Below, piece after piece: positions 35,391 through 46,235 of a stretch of 64,000 nucleotides of DNA (position 1 is its first letter; every line of letters starts with the position of its first letter). The stretch is taken from the NCBI GenBank assembly GCA_963693315.1, contig OY856186.1, positions 306,358,661 to 306,422,660 of the forward strand, read 5' to 3'. Position numbers and translations under genes: made by a program. This stretch comes from Diogma glabrata (Eukaryota > Arthropoda > Insecta > Diptera > Cylindrotomidae). Under the pieces are notes generated by a model. The model saw only the letters and a list, made by a program, of their open reading frames with translations. It did not search any database and was not told where the DNA came from.

Positions 35391-35900
35391 TTCCTACAAG
35401 AGATGAAAACATTGTTTTTTTCGTGAGTAAACATTTGTTCACGAGACGTGTTGGCGTCGAGTGAGACATGTTTACGAACGAAAAACGTTTTTATCTCGCG
35501 TAGGAAATGCAATTTTTTTTGCATCGACAACAAAACATTCAAAATTCACATTCTATTTTTTCATGGTTACGTTGTTTAAAATACTTTGTGAAATTATATG
35601 AAAAACCATAGCAAGCAACTATAATTTGTTATTTTTTTTACACTAGTGAGTTTACTTTTCGCATAGAAAAAGAACTTATTTCAACAAAACCGTTTTTAAG
35701 TTAATTAAAATTACATTTTATTTGTTTTATTGTTGAATACTTGGTGAATGTGATTTTTGAAAATCTGTATAAAATCAAAAAGGCAGTTTGCTGAAGTTAA
35801 ATACACGTTATTATACGAAGTTTTTACCGCACCCCGAACCAAAAAATTTTTCGTTTAATAAAATAATTTCTAATATTTTCTAATATTCATTTCGTTTCAG

Positions 35901-36560
35901 ATTAGAAGATTTGAATTTGAAAAATGTATACAACGATTATCCAGAAATCGAGTTTAGTATGGAACAGCTGGAAATAATCCATAAAGTGGAAAAATCAAAA
36001 AAATGGGTCAGCGAAAAATCCAAAATAATAATATCTAATACCGATCTTAAAAAGTTAAAAGTCTAACCCCAAAAAATTGGGTGAATGATAATGTTATCAA
36101 TTACTATTTTGCAATGATAAATGAAAGAAGCAACACAAATCAAACATATCCAAAAATAATGTGTTGCAACACATTTTTCATTGAAAAATTAGACAAAGCT
36201 GGGTACGATGTACGATGGTGTCCGACGATGGACGAAAAATATGAACATATTTTCGTTCACGAAAATAATTATTCAGATAATTATTAAATAATTATTAAGA
36301 TTAACAAACATTGGACACTGGCAGTTATGGATATAGGAAAAAAAATATAAATAAAATTAAATTAAATGTAACAGAATGGAACAAATAAAACGTTAAAAAT
36401 ATACCGAAACAACGAAATTCCTTTGATTGTGGTATATTTTGTTCAATGTTTGCAGAGTATATAACTAGGAACTCTCCGTTTACATTTACGGAAGAAAATA
36501 TGCAATATTTTCGAAACAAAATGGTGTGCGAATTTGTCACAGATAATTTATGGAATTGAT
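35901..36560 (+). pseudogene. Ulp1/SENP-like (C48) cysteine protease, copy 1
   Basis: SUMO-protease-like gene. A possible acceptor (TTTCAG, 35895-35900) precedes it. The fragment reads WVNDNVINYYFAMINERS at about 36077-36130, then NTFFIEKLDKAGYDV. Next comes HWTLAVMD (36309-36332), which carries the catalytic His and Asp region. QRNSFDCGIFCSMF follows, with the catalytic Cys codon at 36428-36430. The layout His-Asp-(Gln)-Cys is that of C48 peptidases. Stops and frameshifts lie between the blocks (after 36060, 36285 and 36340), and a segment between the His and Cys boxes is deleted relative to copy 2. It cannot encode an active enzyme. Confidence 0.8.
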
Positions 36561-36730
36561 TTATTTTTTTTTGAATAAAAACAAATAATAAAAAATCAAA
36601 AATTGTATTTTTTTTATAATAAATAATTCATTACCTTTAATTAACCCTACATAAACTTTCTTCACTTATATAGTTTTAATCTACAAATAATCCAATTACT
36701 TCGAAATCCGCAAACACAACACTTTAAATC

Positions 36731-36968
36731 TTAAGCCGCAATTAGACTATTGCAGAACTTTGCAATATTTCTGCAATAGTCGTGCAATGGTAGTGTGTAA
36801 AATATTGATTACAGAAAAGTTTGGCAATGAACTCATTGCAAAACATTTCAATGACTCAATGCAATGTTTTGCAATGAGTTCATTGCCAAACTTTTCTGCA
36901 ATGAATATTTTACAATATACCATTGCAGAAATATTGCAGAGTTCTGCAATAGTCTAATTGCGGCTTAA
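36731..36968. mobile_element. Palindromic MITE, 238 bp, TTAA ends
   Basis: A nearly perfect palindrome: TTAAGCCGCAATTAGACTAT at the left end is matched by its complement ending AATTGCGGCTTAA. Arms of about 115 bases surround a small centre. TTAA at both ends could be a TTAA target duplication (piggyBac-like) or part of the TIR around a 3-bp TWA duplication (Harbinger-like). No ORF. The transcript would form a long hairpin. Confidence 0.88.
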
Positions 36969-37699
36969 TACATGATAATAAAAGCATCCAAATCTCTCCG
37001 GATTTTGGACTGATTCACACTCAACAAGGGATCTCGTTTTCGATGCAGTAAATGTTCGTCTCCGAAATATATGTTCGTCTCCGATAACAATAACCAGTTG
37101 CTTAAAAAACAATATAACTAGTTAAATTTAAACAAAAATTCAAACCAAATAACATACTTGATGTGCCACACGATCCTGTGGTGCCCAAACATTCTAATCT
37201 TCGTGTAGTATTTCAGAAACCAATATTTTGTTATTATTCTAGTTTTTTTGCTACTATTTTTCGGGCGCAATCAATTCTCTTCTGCTATTGAATGATAGAC
37301 TAAGAGCTAGTTAACCCTTTGGGTAACGGTCGTTCTGTAAGGCTAGGTTTTTTTTAATTGATAGTTCATAAAATGTGAAGTACGGAAACTACAACCTGGC
37401 AGGCATCAGCCATGCACGTCATCATCCCCTATATGTTTGAAAGTGTAAAAAAAAATTAAAAAAAAACTTCCTCCTGTAAGCTTGAAACTTTTATATGATT
37501 TAGCTCACTTATTGTAGAGTACAAAATAAAATTGACAGGCGATTTTGAGGTGCACAAGTATCTGCCAGACGAATCGAAAGGTATTACAACCTGCGGGCCG
37601 GTCGTCACAACCGACGAAATCTAGAAAACCGCTGAACGGATTTCAAAAATTTTTGTTTCTAAAAATAAGTTTACTCAATGGGAAGAGCTGAAAGGACGA

Positions 37700-38110
37700 T
37701 GTGTTCGATAACTGTACCGGAAGTGTGTCAAAAAATCGTCAAGTGTGTCAAAACAAGGAAATTTGCATATTTTTGGCTTAAAAAACGTTCATTTTAAGTG
37801 ATTCCGGATATAAACATTGAATTTGAAGAAATCTTGATGGTCGGGAGTACCAAAAACTAGATTATTGCATTATAAGTTTCTCAAAAAATGTTGTCAAGTG
37901 TGTCAAAAAAAGATTTTTATTTAATTTTTTACCCAATTTTTCGGAAAAAATAAAATTAATTATTTGTACGACCTGAAATTTCATTATTATTATTGAGAAT
38001 TATGGTGCCATAAAGTTTGTCAAAAAAAAGTTGTCAAGTGTGTCAAAAGAAAGATTTTTATTTATTTTTTTACCCAATTTTCCCAATTTATTTTTTTACC
38101 CAATCGAATA
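37700..38110. repeat. Repeats with core GTCAAGTGTGTCAAAA
   Basis: The core occurs four times. The last two lie in ~129-base direct repeats that also share GATTTTTATTTA and TTTACCCAATTTT. Confidence 0.75.
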
Positions 38111-38469
38111 AAAAATAAGAGAGCGAGGCTAATTGTCAACTCCTATTTATATGCAGTTAATAACGTAATGATAAGGTAGTTTTTGTGGGAAATCTTATTT
38201 TCGTTATATCATTAATTATTTTACCCATTAAGATGTACGGACTGCTAGTTTGTAATAGAAATTGAAAAAAAGATTTCAAAGAAAGACATTGTTTTCAAAA
38301 CAATTGAACGAATTAAACATGATTATGGATTAATGATAATACACAACCGCTTTTCTAACAATTTCACAGCGATTAATGATTATAAATCAAACGTAGCAAA
38401 CCACAGTAGGAAATATTATTAATTAATGGACGATTATAGGAAGTATATATGGATTAGCGGAACCATAAA

Positions 38470-38942
38470 TTCGGTATATTTTTAACGTTTTCTTTTTGCC
38501 ATTCTGTTTTATTTAATTTAATTTTATTTTTTTCGATCGATTCGTATTCTAAATACGTCAATAATTTTTGCAATAATTTATTATTATCACTGCAAAATGA
38601 ATCGTAATATTGTATTTTTTTTTATATCTATAACAACCAGTGTCCAATGTTTTTTACTCTTAATAAAAGCTGGAATTATTATTTTCGTGAATGAAAATAT
38701 ATTTGTTTTTTTTACACATTATTTTTGGATATGCTGGATTTGTGTTGCTTCTTTCATTTATCATTGAAAAATAGTAGTTGATAATATTATCATTCACCCA
38801 ATTTTTTGGGTTAGACTTATAAGATCTATATTCGATATTGTTATTTTTGATTTTTCGCTGAGCCATTTTTTTTGTTTTTCTACTTGATGGATTATTTCCA
38901 TTTGGTCCATACTAAGCTCGATTTCTGGATAATCGCGGTATT
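38470..38942 (-). pseudogene. Ulp1/SENP-like (C48) protease, copy 2
   Basis: Inverted copy of 35901-36560. 38866-38660 is open and contains NPKNWVNDNIINYYFSMINE. The FFIEKL segment present in copy 1 is deleted. The catalytic box HWTLVVID follows at about 38645, then a YDSF-type segment absent from copy 1. The copy ends near 38470, before the Cys box. The two copies have complementary deletions, so they arose from a fuller ancestor. Confidence 0.8.
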
Positions 38943-39449
38943 CATTTTTTTAAATTCAAACCTTCTAATCTGAAACGAAATGAATATTAGAAAATATTAC
39001 AAATTATTTTATTAAACGAAAAATTTTTTGGTTCGGAGTGCGGTGAAATCTTCGTATAATAACATGTATTTAACTTCAGCAAACTGCCTTTTTGATTTTA
39101 TACAGATTTTCAAAAATCACATTCACCAAGTATTCAACATAAAACAAATAAAATGTAATTTTAATTAACTTAAAAACGGTTTTGTTGAAATAAATTCTTT
39201 TACTAGTTTCAGTTTTATTAACCATCCTCAGAAAGAATTGTTTTGCTAATATTGATACTTGTAGCAAAAATTCTTTCTGAGGATGGTTAATAAAATGAAA
39301 CTAGGTAGTTTAAAATTACAACATTTTGTTTTATTGTTGAATACTTGATGAATTTTTTTGATTTGAAAAACACAGTTGCCTTAAGTTAAATAAACGTTTT
39401 ATATACGTAAAAAAATGAATTTTAAAATAAATAATAAAATTAAAACTTA

Positions 39450-39785
39450 TCTTATTAATTTTAATTGCAACTTTTTTATTATCTGTTGTATTAAATTTCT
39501 TTTAACTTTTAACTTTTTATAACATTTTTGACGAATTTCATTTTGAATTTTTTCTTAACTTTGAACTTCCAACTTTCAAACACAGTGGTTATTCGTTATA
39601 TGAAATTGAAATCGATCCCAATTATTGACGATCTTTTGTTTTACGGTTTTTTTTTTAAATATTTATTTTTTCTCAATTTTTTGCCGAATGAGACTAATTA
39701 GCATGGGGTGGGGTATCAATTATACTATTTAGCATGGGGTAAAATTTCTACCTCGGGTTTGTTTTAAACATGGTGTAAGTCCTCG
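39450..39785 (-). repeat. Right terminal inverted repeat of the 6.9-kb element
   Basis: Reverse complement of 32883-33215. Confidence 0.82.
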
Positions 39786-40794
39786 ATAATATTTTAAGGG
39801 TTTGTGCACATGAATCTATTTTTACTCACCATATGCATTCTGGAGGTAGATTTGCTCTTTTGGCTCGAGATTGTATTACTTAGGTTGTTCAGACCGAACA
39901 AATTTTTCCGACCGAAGTAACAAATTACAGAAAAAGAGTTTCGTTGATAATTTGTTATCATTTTATTTTAAAAATAATAATGTCTTAGGTAGATTTCATA
40001 GAAAAATTTATTTATCTACAATTGGCTATATCAGGGTATAGGTTAAGATGCTAGTGCCCAAAAACTGTATAAATCAAACCGTTGCAACGGCCGTTTGGAG
40101 CCAAATATTTAAAATAAAATTTTAAATAATAAATTTCTATCATTTTCTTAAAAACCAGACATCTGCAATAAAAGGCTTATTTATCTGCAATCAACGATGA
40201 GACTGCGCATTTTATGCCTACACCAAAAATAAACTGAAATTGATAGCAAATAGACAAAAATGGTTTAACTTTATACTGCCACCACAGATCGAAGGTGGTC
40301 AACCTTTTTTGACAGTAAAGTAATTTTTACGTCGGCAGTAAAATAACAAAATGAGATTATCATTAATTTCATATTTATAAATAATCAAAATTTGCAGAAA
40401 AAAAAGTGTCTATAATACGAAGCTAAAGTGACTTTTATAAGCTAAAGTGACTCTATAATTGTAAATAATTTGTTTCAACACAAAAAGTAACACTTCAGCT
40501 CCTAATTAAATAATATTTGTCCTAAATTAAAAAGGAACTAAAATTAAATTTCAAATAGTTAGTTGATTTTAATTTAGTTAACAAAACGTCCCAAATTTGC
40601 ATAGTTTTAGGTTTGCTTATAATTAATTTGATTTTAAAGTTTCTTTGATAATTCGGTTTGTAATTATTTTTTTAAACTAATCTGATAAAACCCGATTTCA
40701 CTATAACAAAAATATGTTAGACAATGATACCTACCTATTTCTAGCGGATATCCTACGCTTAGACTTATTTTTATTTCATTTTTTTTTTTCATAT
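39786..40794. other. Non-coding interval
   Basis: No gene. The 12-mer CAACGGCCGTTT at 40085-40096 recurs at 40849-40860, beside the ribozyme below. Confidence 0.5.
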
Positions 40795-40851
40795 TTGGGT
40801 TTCGACCTGCTTTGGTCATCATCAGAGATACAGCATTAGTATCTGACCCAA
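40795..40851 (-). ncRNA. Hammerhead ribozyme (stem III open, type III-like)
   Basis: Minus strand, 5' to 3'. Stem III strand TTGGGT (40851-40846) is followed by the cleavage-site C at 40845. Stem I is AGATAC / loop TAATGCT / GTATCT (40844-40826). Then come the catalytic core CTGATGA (40825-40819), one extra T, stem II GACC / AAAGCA / GGTC (40817-40804), GAA, and the closing stem III strand ACCCAA (40800-40795). All three stems pair perfectly (6, 6 and 4 bp), and both conserved core strands are present. The single departure from the consensus is the extra base before stem II. The predicted cut is 3' of C40845. It lies ~140 bases after the stop codon of the minus-strand ORF at 40994. Hammerheads are known in Penelope-like elements, retrozymes and tandem repeats. 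The host element here is unknown. Confidence 0.85.
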
Positions 40852-40993
40852 CGGCCGTTTTTTATTGAGGTCTGCTCCTCAACATGAACTATTTTTCCTC
40901 TTATTTGGAATTATATTTAATTTTCATGTGTAATTAATTGTCCTATCTAGTATGAATTGCAATCAGTTGACTTGTTTTGTTTGTATAAACAGA

Positions 40994-41580
40994 TTACGTT
41001 TTGTAAATTGAATAAAGAATTAGTTTTGGTCTAATTTTTATAGTTTCATCAACAAACGTTGCTTTATTTCTGTTGGGAACATCATCAATTTGAATAAATT
41101 TCTCTTTGCTATAAAAATAACAAATGAAATGATGATCTTCTAAATGAATTAAATAGTTGAAGTGATAGTTTTTTCCTTTTAATTGCAACGTTGTTGGTAT
41201 ATCTTGCAAACGCAATTCAGTAAATTCAGGTTTTATCGCAGGTAACACACTTTTTTGTTTTGATTTTTTATAGGTTTCATTTTGTGTTATAACTGTTCCT
41301 GTTTTATATACATTTAACCGAATGAAATCTTGAAAATCATCTTCTATATTTGCGAGCCTGTTACAAACGTTGCAAGTTTCGTATCTTTTTCCATATTCCT
41401 GTACGGTTGTTGTTAAAATTAGGTGTTGAAAACATTCTAATTTTTCTGTTTCGATACGAAGAACCATTATTTTTATTCCTCGGTTTTTTATCATACCAGA
41501 GCAATTTTCGTCCAAACAAGATGGTATAATTTCATATGAATTTAAAATTAATTTTTTTTTTTTATTTTTTTTAGTTCAAA
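40994..41580 (-). CDS. USP-like (C19-like) peptidase, C-terminal part
   Basis: Open for ~195 residues; a first Met is not identifiable because the frame runs upstream into an A-rich tract. It contains SCLDENC and YETCNVC, a CX4C and CX2C pair that could be the zinc ribbon seen in ubiquitin-specific proteases. LQLKGKNYHFNYLIHL leads to HHFICYF and FIQIDDV, which resemble the catalytic His box (GHYxxY) and Asp of the USP fold. The Cys box would lie upstream, and a candidate is at the end of 43033-42470. A LINE tail (41550-42210) separates the two parts. Function is inferred from motif order only. Confidence 0.45.
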
Positions 41581-42210
41581 GTTAGGCATGTTTAGTGTTA
41601 ATTATAATAAATTATAAATTAACGTCTCTGAATATCCAAAGATACCATGCCAACTAGGGATAAGAATGGAATGCAAATTAAGATTCTCTGAGAAATTTAT
41701 GAACGTTAACTTTAAAGCCTTGAGGATTAAATTCATCAGGGAAAACCCAGGAAGGTAAGGCATTCCAAAGATGAGAGACTCTGTTGAAAAAGTTACGTTG
41801 GAAGGCTACAGTTCTACACCTAATTATTTGAACTGTAAAGGGATGCGCTGCTACGTTTGCTCTGGTGTGACGCAAAAGGTTTGCTGATTTAGGTAAAATC
41901 GATTTGATCTCTTAAGAAGCTCGTTCATCCATAATATATTTATAAAATATAGTCAAATCAGCAAAATTTCTTCTGTGCTGCAAGGAATCAAGACCGTTAG
42001 TAAGACTTGGGTTACCAATGAGTTTAATAGCTCTACGCTGTACAGAATCAAGGCAGTTGAGACTACTCAAGTAAGCTCCACCCCATATGTGAGAACAGTA
42101 TTCCAAAATTATGTAGGAAAATATTAAGCTTAATTGTTTTAAAGTAAATTCAAAATAAAATATCATTTGGTTTAAATTTATTTCTTTTGAAATACACATT
42201 AAATCTTACA
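41550..42210 (-). pseudogene. 5'-truncated CR1/RTE-type LINE fragment
   Basis: Minus-strand end of a reverse-transcriptase ORF: ILEYCSHIWGGAYLSSLNCL, LDSVQRRAIKLIG, RRNFADLTIFYKYIM, then FFNRVSHLWNALPSWVFP and FNPQGFKVNVHKFL, the standard C-terminal tail. One in-frame TAA (after MDERAS) breaks it; otherwise the frame is continuous. An A-rich run at about 41552-41575 is the likely 3' tail. It appears to have inserted into the USP-like ORF or its intron. Confidence 0.85.
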
Positions 42211-42469
42211 CACTTATATAACACCTTAGATTTTATAATGCTAAAACTTCATCTTCATCTTCATAGCGTCTTTACGTCTTAAAGTACGTCTTCTATCTAA
42301 ATGCATTCTTGTTTTCACCTTCTACACAAGCATTGGTTCGTCTTTTTTGATTTTTTTGTGTATGTCGTCTTCTTTCTTCTTCTTCTTCGCTCTTATACGT
42401 TATATTGTTTTGTAGTATAATAAATAGTTTGTGGTAGAATTGTTATTATTTCAATAATTGTTAGTACAT

Positions 42470-43033
42470 TTATTTACGAATCTTTGATTCTAACAAAGTG
42501 AGCAACCCATGTGCAAATGAATTGTATGGACAAAGATTCCATTTTGATTTAAAATATAAGGGATCCACTACCATATCTTTTAAACAATTATCCAAATAAT
42601 CAGAAGATTCCAATAGGAGCATTATGGAAAGCCGTTTAACTGGCTTCTGCTCCTTAATTGTCGTTATTTTTCTTTTCCTGTTGTCGTTAACATTTTGTAA
42701 AATGTTTTGCTCTCTAGTATCTTGCTCAATATTTGCTAAATATTTAGCCCTAGAGTTCACAATTGGTATATTAATATCCTCCTGCTCATTTTCTAATTTT
42801 ATTTTCTTAATACTATTTAACTGACCATTCTCGAATTCCTTATTAAAGTTCTCCTGTTTAATTGGTTCATTGTTATATTTCCGAGCTTGGTAGTATAAGG
42901 AAAAGTGGTGGAAAGTAGTATAAGGAAAAGTGGAAAAAAAGATGCGTGAGTCCCCCCAAATCCTTCCGTAGAATTTGAAAATACAATTGTAACGTCCGCT
43001 ATATTCACCTAAACAATAATAAAACCAATTCAT
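42470..43033 (-). CDS. Hypothetical protein ending in a USP-like Cys box
   Basis: Open for 187 residues. The first ~20 residues (MNWFYYCLGEYSGRYNC) lie inside dispersed repeat A, so the true start is unclear. The middle is basic, with NDNRKRKITTIKEQKPVKR. The end, KWNLCPYNSFAHGLL, resembles the catalytic box of ubiquitin-specific proteases (N..C..NS..Q/H). Directly after it GTAAAT could be a splice donor. With 41580-40994 it would supply the Cys box, zinc pair and His/Asp boxes in the right order. Tentative. Confidence 0.35.
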   Translation of the reverse strand: MNWFYYCLGEYSGRYNCIFKFYGRIWGDSRIFFSTFPYTTFHHFSLYYQARKYNNEPIKQENFNKEFENGQLNSIKKIKLENEQEDINIPIVNSRAKYLANIEQDTREQNILQNVNDNRKRKITTIKEQKPVKRLSIMLLLESSDYLDNCLKDMVVDPLYFKSKWNLCPYNSFAHGLLTLLESKIRK

Positions 43034-43263
43034 CTTCTGTTTCTAATTCAATAAAAATTTATTTCAATACTTTCAGTTCATTTTTACATCAATAATAATT
43101 TTAAAATTTTCTAATACTTAACGGCTAGTTAAATTTCGAATATACTGAAAAAATAAACGAACGTACCAATTTTATTTCCATTTCTAACGAACAGATGTCG
43201 TTACTCAACTTTTGCTGAATCTTGGTGTTACACGATTTTCATTATATTAGAAGATGTCAAAAA
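42960..43263 (-). repeat. Dispersed repeat A, copy 3 (split by Harbinger)
   Basis: Reverse-complement copy of 7490-7830 / 13620-14000. It breaks off at about 43263 (...GATGTCAAAAA), where the Harbinger element begins. The missing continuation, AAAGAATCACATTTTCGATTT, appears at about 46232-46252 on the far side. Copies 1 and 2 therefore act as empty-site controls. Confidence 0.8.
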
Positions 43264-43524
43264 GTGTATTTTGTTGAAAAATGTACAACAACAATTGCAT
43301 TGAATAACTCCTCGCGGTGTTTAAATAACTCTTCAAAAGTTTTTGAGTTATTTAACTCTGTTCCAATTTTAGTTATAATATCCAACACCAGGTTTTCATG
43401 ATTATAGTTTTTTTTATGTTATACTTTTGAAGGTTGGTATCTCTATAATAAAATGACATTTCAGAAGCGTCAACAGTCGTATTTTGTTGAAAAAAAATAA
43501 CTACTTTTTGTGTTTTTTTATAAA

Positions 43525-44916
43525 ATGGAAACTTCAATTGAACAATTATTAATCCAGGTAAATATATATTTTTATTTAAATATTTTAAATATATATTTTA
43601 TACATATTTACATATGTAATTCAGTTTTTAATCATAGTTATGTGATCTGCTTGTGTTGTATACACTTCAAAAATTATAAAAAATTTTTAGATTGGTGAAT
43701 TATTTTTATTATTAATATTTTATTGTTTGGTTTTAGAATATTATCGATAATGAAATCGATAACCACGAAATGTGTCCAATAATTGCTGTATCAGATTCTT
43801 CCTCATCAGACTCTGACGATTCCGATGAATTCCTTATTCCCGAAGATAAAATACATAATTTTATGGAGATAATTGAAAGCTTCAGTGACGAACGTTTTAG
43901 GAAACATTTCCGACTTACTCGAGAAACGATTTCTTCTTTAGTTGGTAAGTTTATTATGTATATTGATAATGGTAAAAAATTAATTAATAAGTAGTTTAAA
44001 TAGGTCTTGATGTTTATGCAAAAATCTGACTTAAACATATTTAAGTTAATTTAAATTTAATTCTGTTTCAGACTTATATGAGTCTTCGGATTTGTGCCCA
44101 AGTCACAATCATGGAGGTAATGCGAAAGTTGGAGCCAAAAAGGAAACACATATGTTTTTATGGTATGTAGCTAATACAATCACTTACCGACAAATGGGAA
44201 ATCTATTTGGATTAAGTGATTCCACAACTTGGAATGTGGTTAATAGAGTATCATCCTGGTTAGTCCGTATTTCCCATGAATATATTGTGTGGCCACGTTC
44301 AAATCCAGCAATTCAGCGAACGACAACATCGTTCGAACAGATGAATAGAATATCTGGCGTGTTAGGAGCTATAGATGGCAGTCACATTGAAATCAGAAAG
44401 CCATCTACAAATCCTCAGATATATTTTAACAGAAAGGGTTATCACAGTGTTTTACTGCAAGCAGTGGTAAATTCAAAGAAGCGTTTCATCGACGTGTACT
44501 GTGGAGAGCCTGGTTCAATGCATGATGCTCGAGTGCTGAGACGGTCTCCATTATTTCGCCTCGCATCTCAAGGAGAAGTATTCAAAGGTAATACATTTTT
44601 ATTGGGGGATTCCGCATATCCCTCTAATTTTTGGATTGTACCACCATTTAAGGATACAGGAAATCTTACCAGCCAACAAACGAATTTTAATAAAATCCAC
44701 TCGTCTACCAGAATTGTTGTTGAAAATGCTTTTGGTATGATGAAATGCCGGTTGCGCAGGCTTTTGCATTTCACCGAACATTGTGATTTGGCAACGGTAA
44801 AAAATGTTATTATAGCATGCTGTGTGCTACATAATATATGTATCAACCTAAATGATCCCTGGGAGGAAGACGAGTCTGAAGACGAATTCAGAAACCACCC
44901 CTTTTTTGGAAGGTGA
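43525..44916 (+). CDS. Harbinger transposase (HARBI1-like), 361 aa
   Basis: DDE nuclease of the DDE_Tnp_4 type, related to host HARBI1. Three exons join in frame: about 43525-43557 (METSIEQLLIQ), 43737-43944 and 44072-44916. Introns are GT-AG. Exon 2 has an acidic Ser/Asp run (SDSSSSDSDDSDEF) and the helix-rich ERFRKHFRLTRETISSL. Exon 3 has the HTH-like TYRQMGNLFGLSDSTTWNVV, then the catalytic residues: Asp in GAIDGSHIEI, Asp in LLGDSAYP and Glu in VVENAFGMMK, followed by CRLRRL and VIIACCVLHNICI. The length fits complete family members. No stop or frameshift. Starts inside exons 2 and 3 are only alternative readings of the unspliced frame. Confidence 0.92.
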
Positions 44917-45099
44917 AGATACTCAGGCGGTTAGTAGACAAGTAGATCGGCGGGCGCAAGTATTTAATGATTTAATTTCCAAAAATTTGTTGTAGATCAT
45001 TACAATAAATACAATAACAATAATTATTTCAGTATTTGTATTTCATTGTAAAAAGTATATTTGTATTTCATTGTAAAAATAATAAAGAAAAATAATCTT

Positions 45100-45924
45100 T
45101 TATTTAGATTTTAATATATTAACTAGTTCATTATGCATTTGTTTTCTTTCCTCATGCATTTTCAATTGATCTTCATGCATTTTCAATTGATCTGCATGAA
45201 TTTTTAGAAGATCCTGGTGCCTTTGCTGCTTATTTACCTCCCTTCGCTTTTTTGATGCCTCTCTGTCCTTTAAGCAATCCAGTCTTTTAGCTATCATTGA
45301 TTTTTTTGGAGGTCTGGCTTTTTTTTGTGGTTGGTGTGGTGATTGGTGTGATTCATCGGGTAAACTTACTTCAATTAAGTCATCCGAGTCATCGTCTGGA
45401 ACTGAATTTTTATTTGATTTCTGTACCAAAGTTGACGGGCCAGCAACATTATTTAAAATTTCTTGGTCGTTGTTGTGAACAATAGCTTGTGCCCGTGGAG
45501 GAATTGGCGTCGCTGGACCTGCAACACCAGCTGCAACTGTTTGAAACTCTGACAATTCAGCTGGTCGTTCTGTATCAAAAAGTTCTTCTAATAAATCTTT
45601 ATATGGTTCCACCGCATATCCTGATCCTGTCCTCGATATATTATCTAGGGCATCTTTATACGCCCGTTTTAGCGATTTTAATTTGTTTTTTATTTCTGTC
45701 TCCGTGTAAGAAATATTCTACAAAAAATTATTTTATTTTAAAAGTAATGTAAAAGTATAATGTATAAATTAATGTATACCGAAACACCTGAACTAGTCAT
45801 ATCTTCCAGTAGACTTGAATGGACTGTTTTTCTTTTAAACACGTGATGAAATTCATCCTTTCTGCTTATGGCAAATACAAGCAGAGTCCTAGTCTCTATC
45901 CTGGACCAAGTTCTCCTTCGGGCA
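45100..45924 (-). CDS. Harbinger Myb/SANT-like DNA-binding protein
   Basis: Second protein of PIF/Harbinger elements; it binds element ends and brings the transposase to the nucleus. Exon 45924(or upstream)-45780 carries RRRTWSRIETRTLLVFA, the start of a Myb-like trihelix. A 62-base GT-AG intron follows. Exon 45717-45100 continues NISYTETEIKNKLKSLKRAY and a GSGYAVEPYKDLLEELF linker. The tail is acidic, then basic, and ends in a coiled coil with repeated QLKMHE heptads. The first exon is uncertain: an acceptor-like TTTTAG at about 45925 suggests another small exon upstream. Confidence 0.82.
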
Positions 45925-46235
45925 CTAAAAAATTGAGGAACATTAACACTCTGATATTTCAAACACAATGTTTTTGTGGCAACATATTTATATCCATATA
46001 TTTACTTACTATGCTATTTTCCTTGAACTGTCCATTAAAAATAATTAATAATTTAATTAAATTATTTAACGCTTTACTAGTTAGATGTTCGTGGTAACAC
46101 TTGTCAAATTGATTTAAAACAAATTCTACTACCAACACATAAAAAAAAAATTAACTCAAAAAAAGTTATTTTGTTGAGAAAAATTAACTCCGCACGGATT
46201 AGAGTTAAATTATTCTCAACAAAATACAATTAAAG

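Larger units (their letters stand above)
32883..39785. mobile_element. ~6.9-kb inverted-repeat element carrying two Ulp1-like genes
   Basis: The outer ends are inverted repeats: GAGGACTTACACCATG at 32884 and CATGGTGTAAGTCCTC ending at 39784. Complementarity runs for ~330 bases on each side (to about 33215 and from about 39450). It continues further inward: 35035-36560 pairs with 39440-38465, including a Ulp1-like protease gene in each arm, pointing toward each other. A tandemly repeated block (33215-35035) interrupts the left arm, and a MITE sits in the ~1.9-kb centre. No transposase found, so it is non-autonomous or a rearranged dimer. A TSD could not be fixed. Ulp1-type proteases are known passengers of several transposon groups (Mutator-like, Ginger), but the superfamily here is unknown. 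Confidence 0.75.
43266..46227 (+). mobile_element. PIF/Harbinger DNA transposon, ~3 kb
   Basis: It encodes the two hallmark proteins, a DDE transposase (plus strand) and a Myb/SANT-like protein (minus strand), convergently arranged. The ends carry the inverted motif GTATTTTGTTGA (43266-43277) and TCAACAAAATAC (46216-46227). Both ends have further subterminal copies and palindromes (43481, 46168-46227). The boundaries agree with the interruption of repeat A. The 3-bp TSD could not be fixed. Both genes look open, so it may be autonomous. Confidence 0.85.

Noticed and set aside
44568..44846. Minus-strand ORFs inside the Harbinger transposase
   Set aside because: Shadows of the clearly conserved DDE exon on the plus strand.
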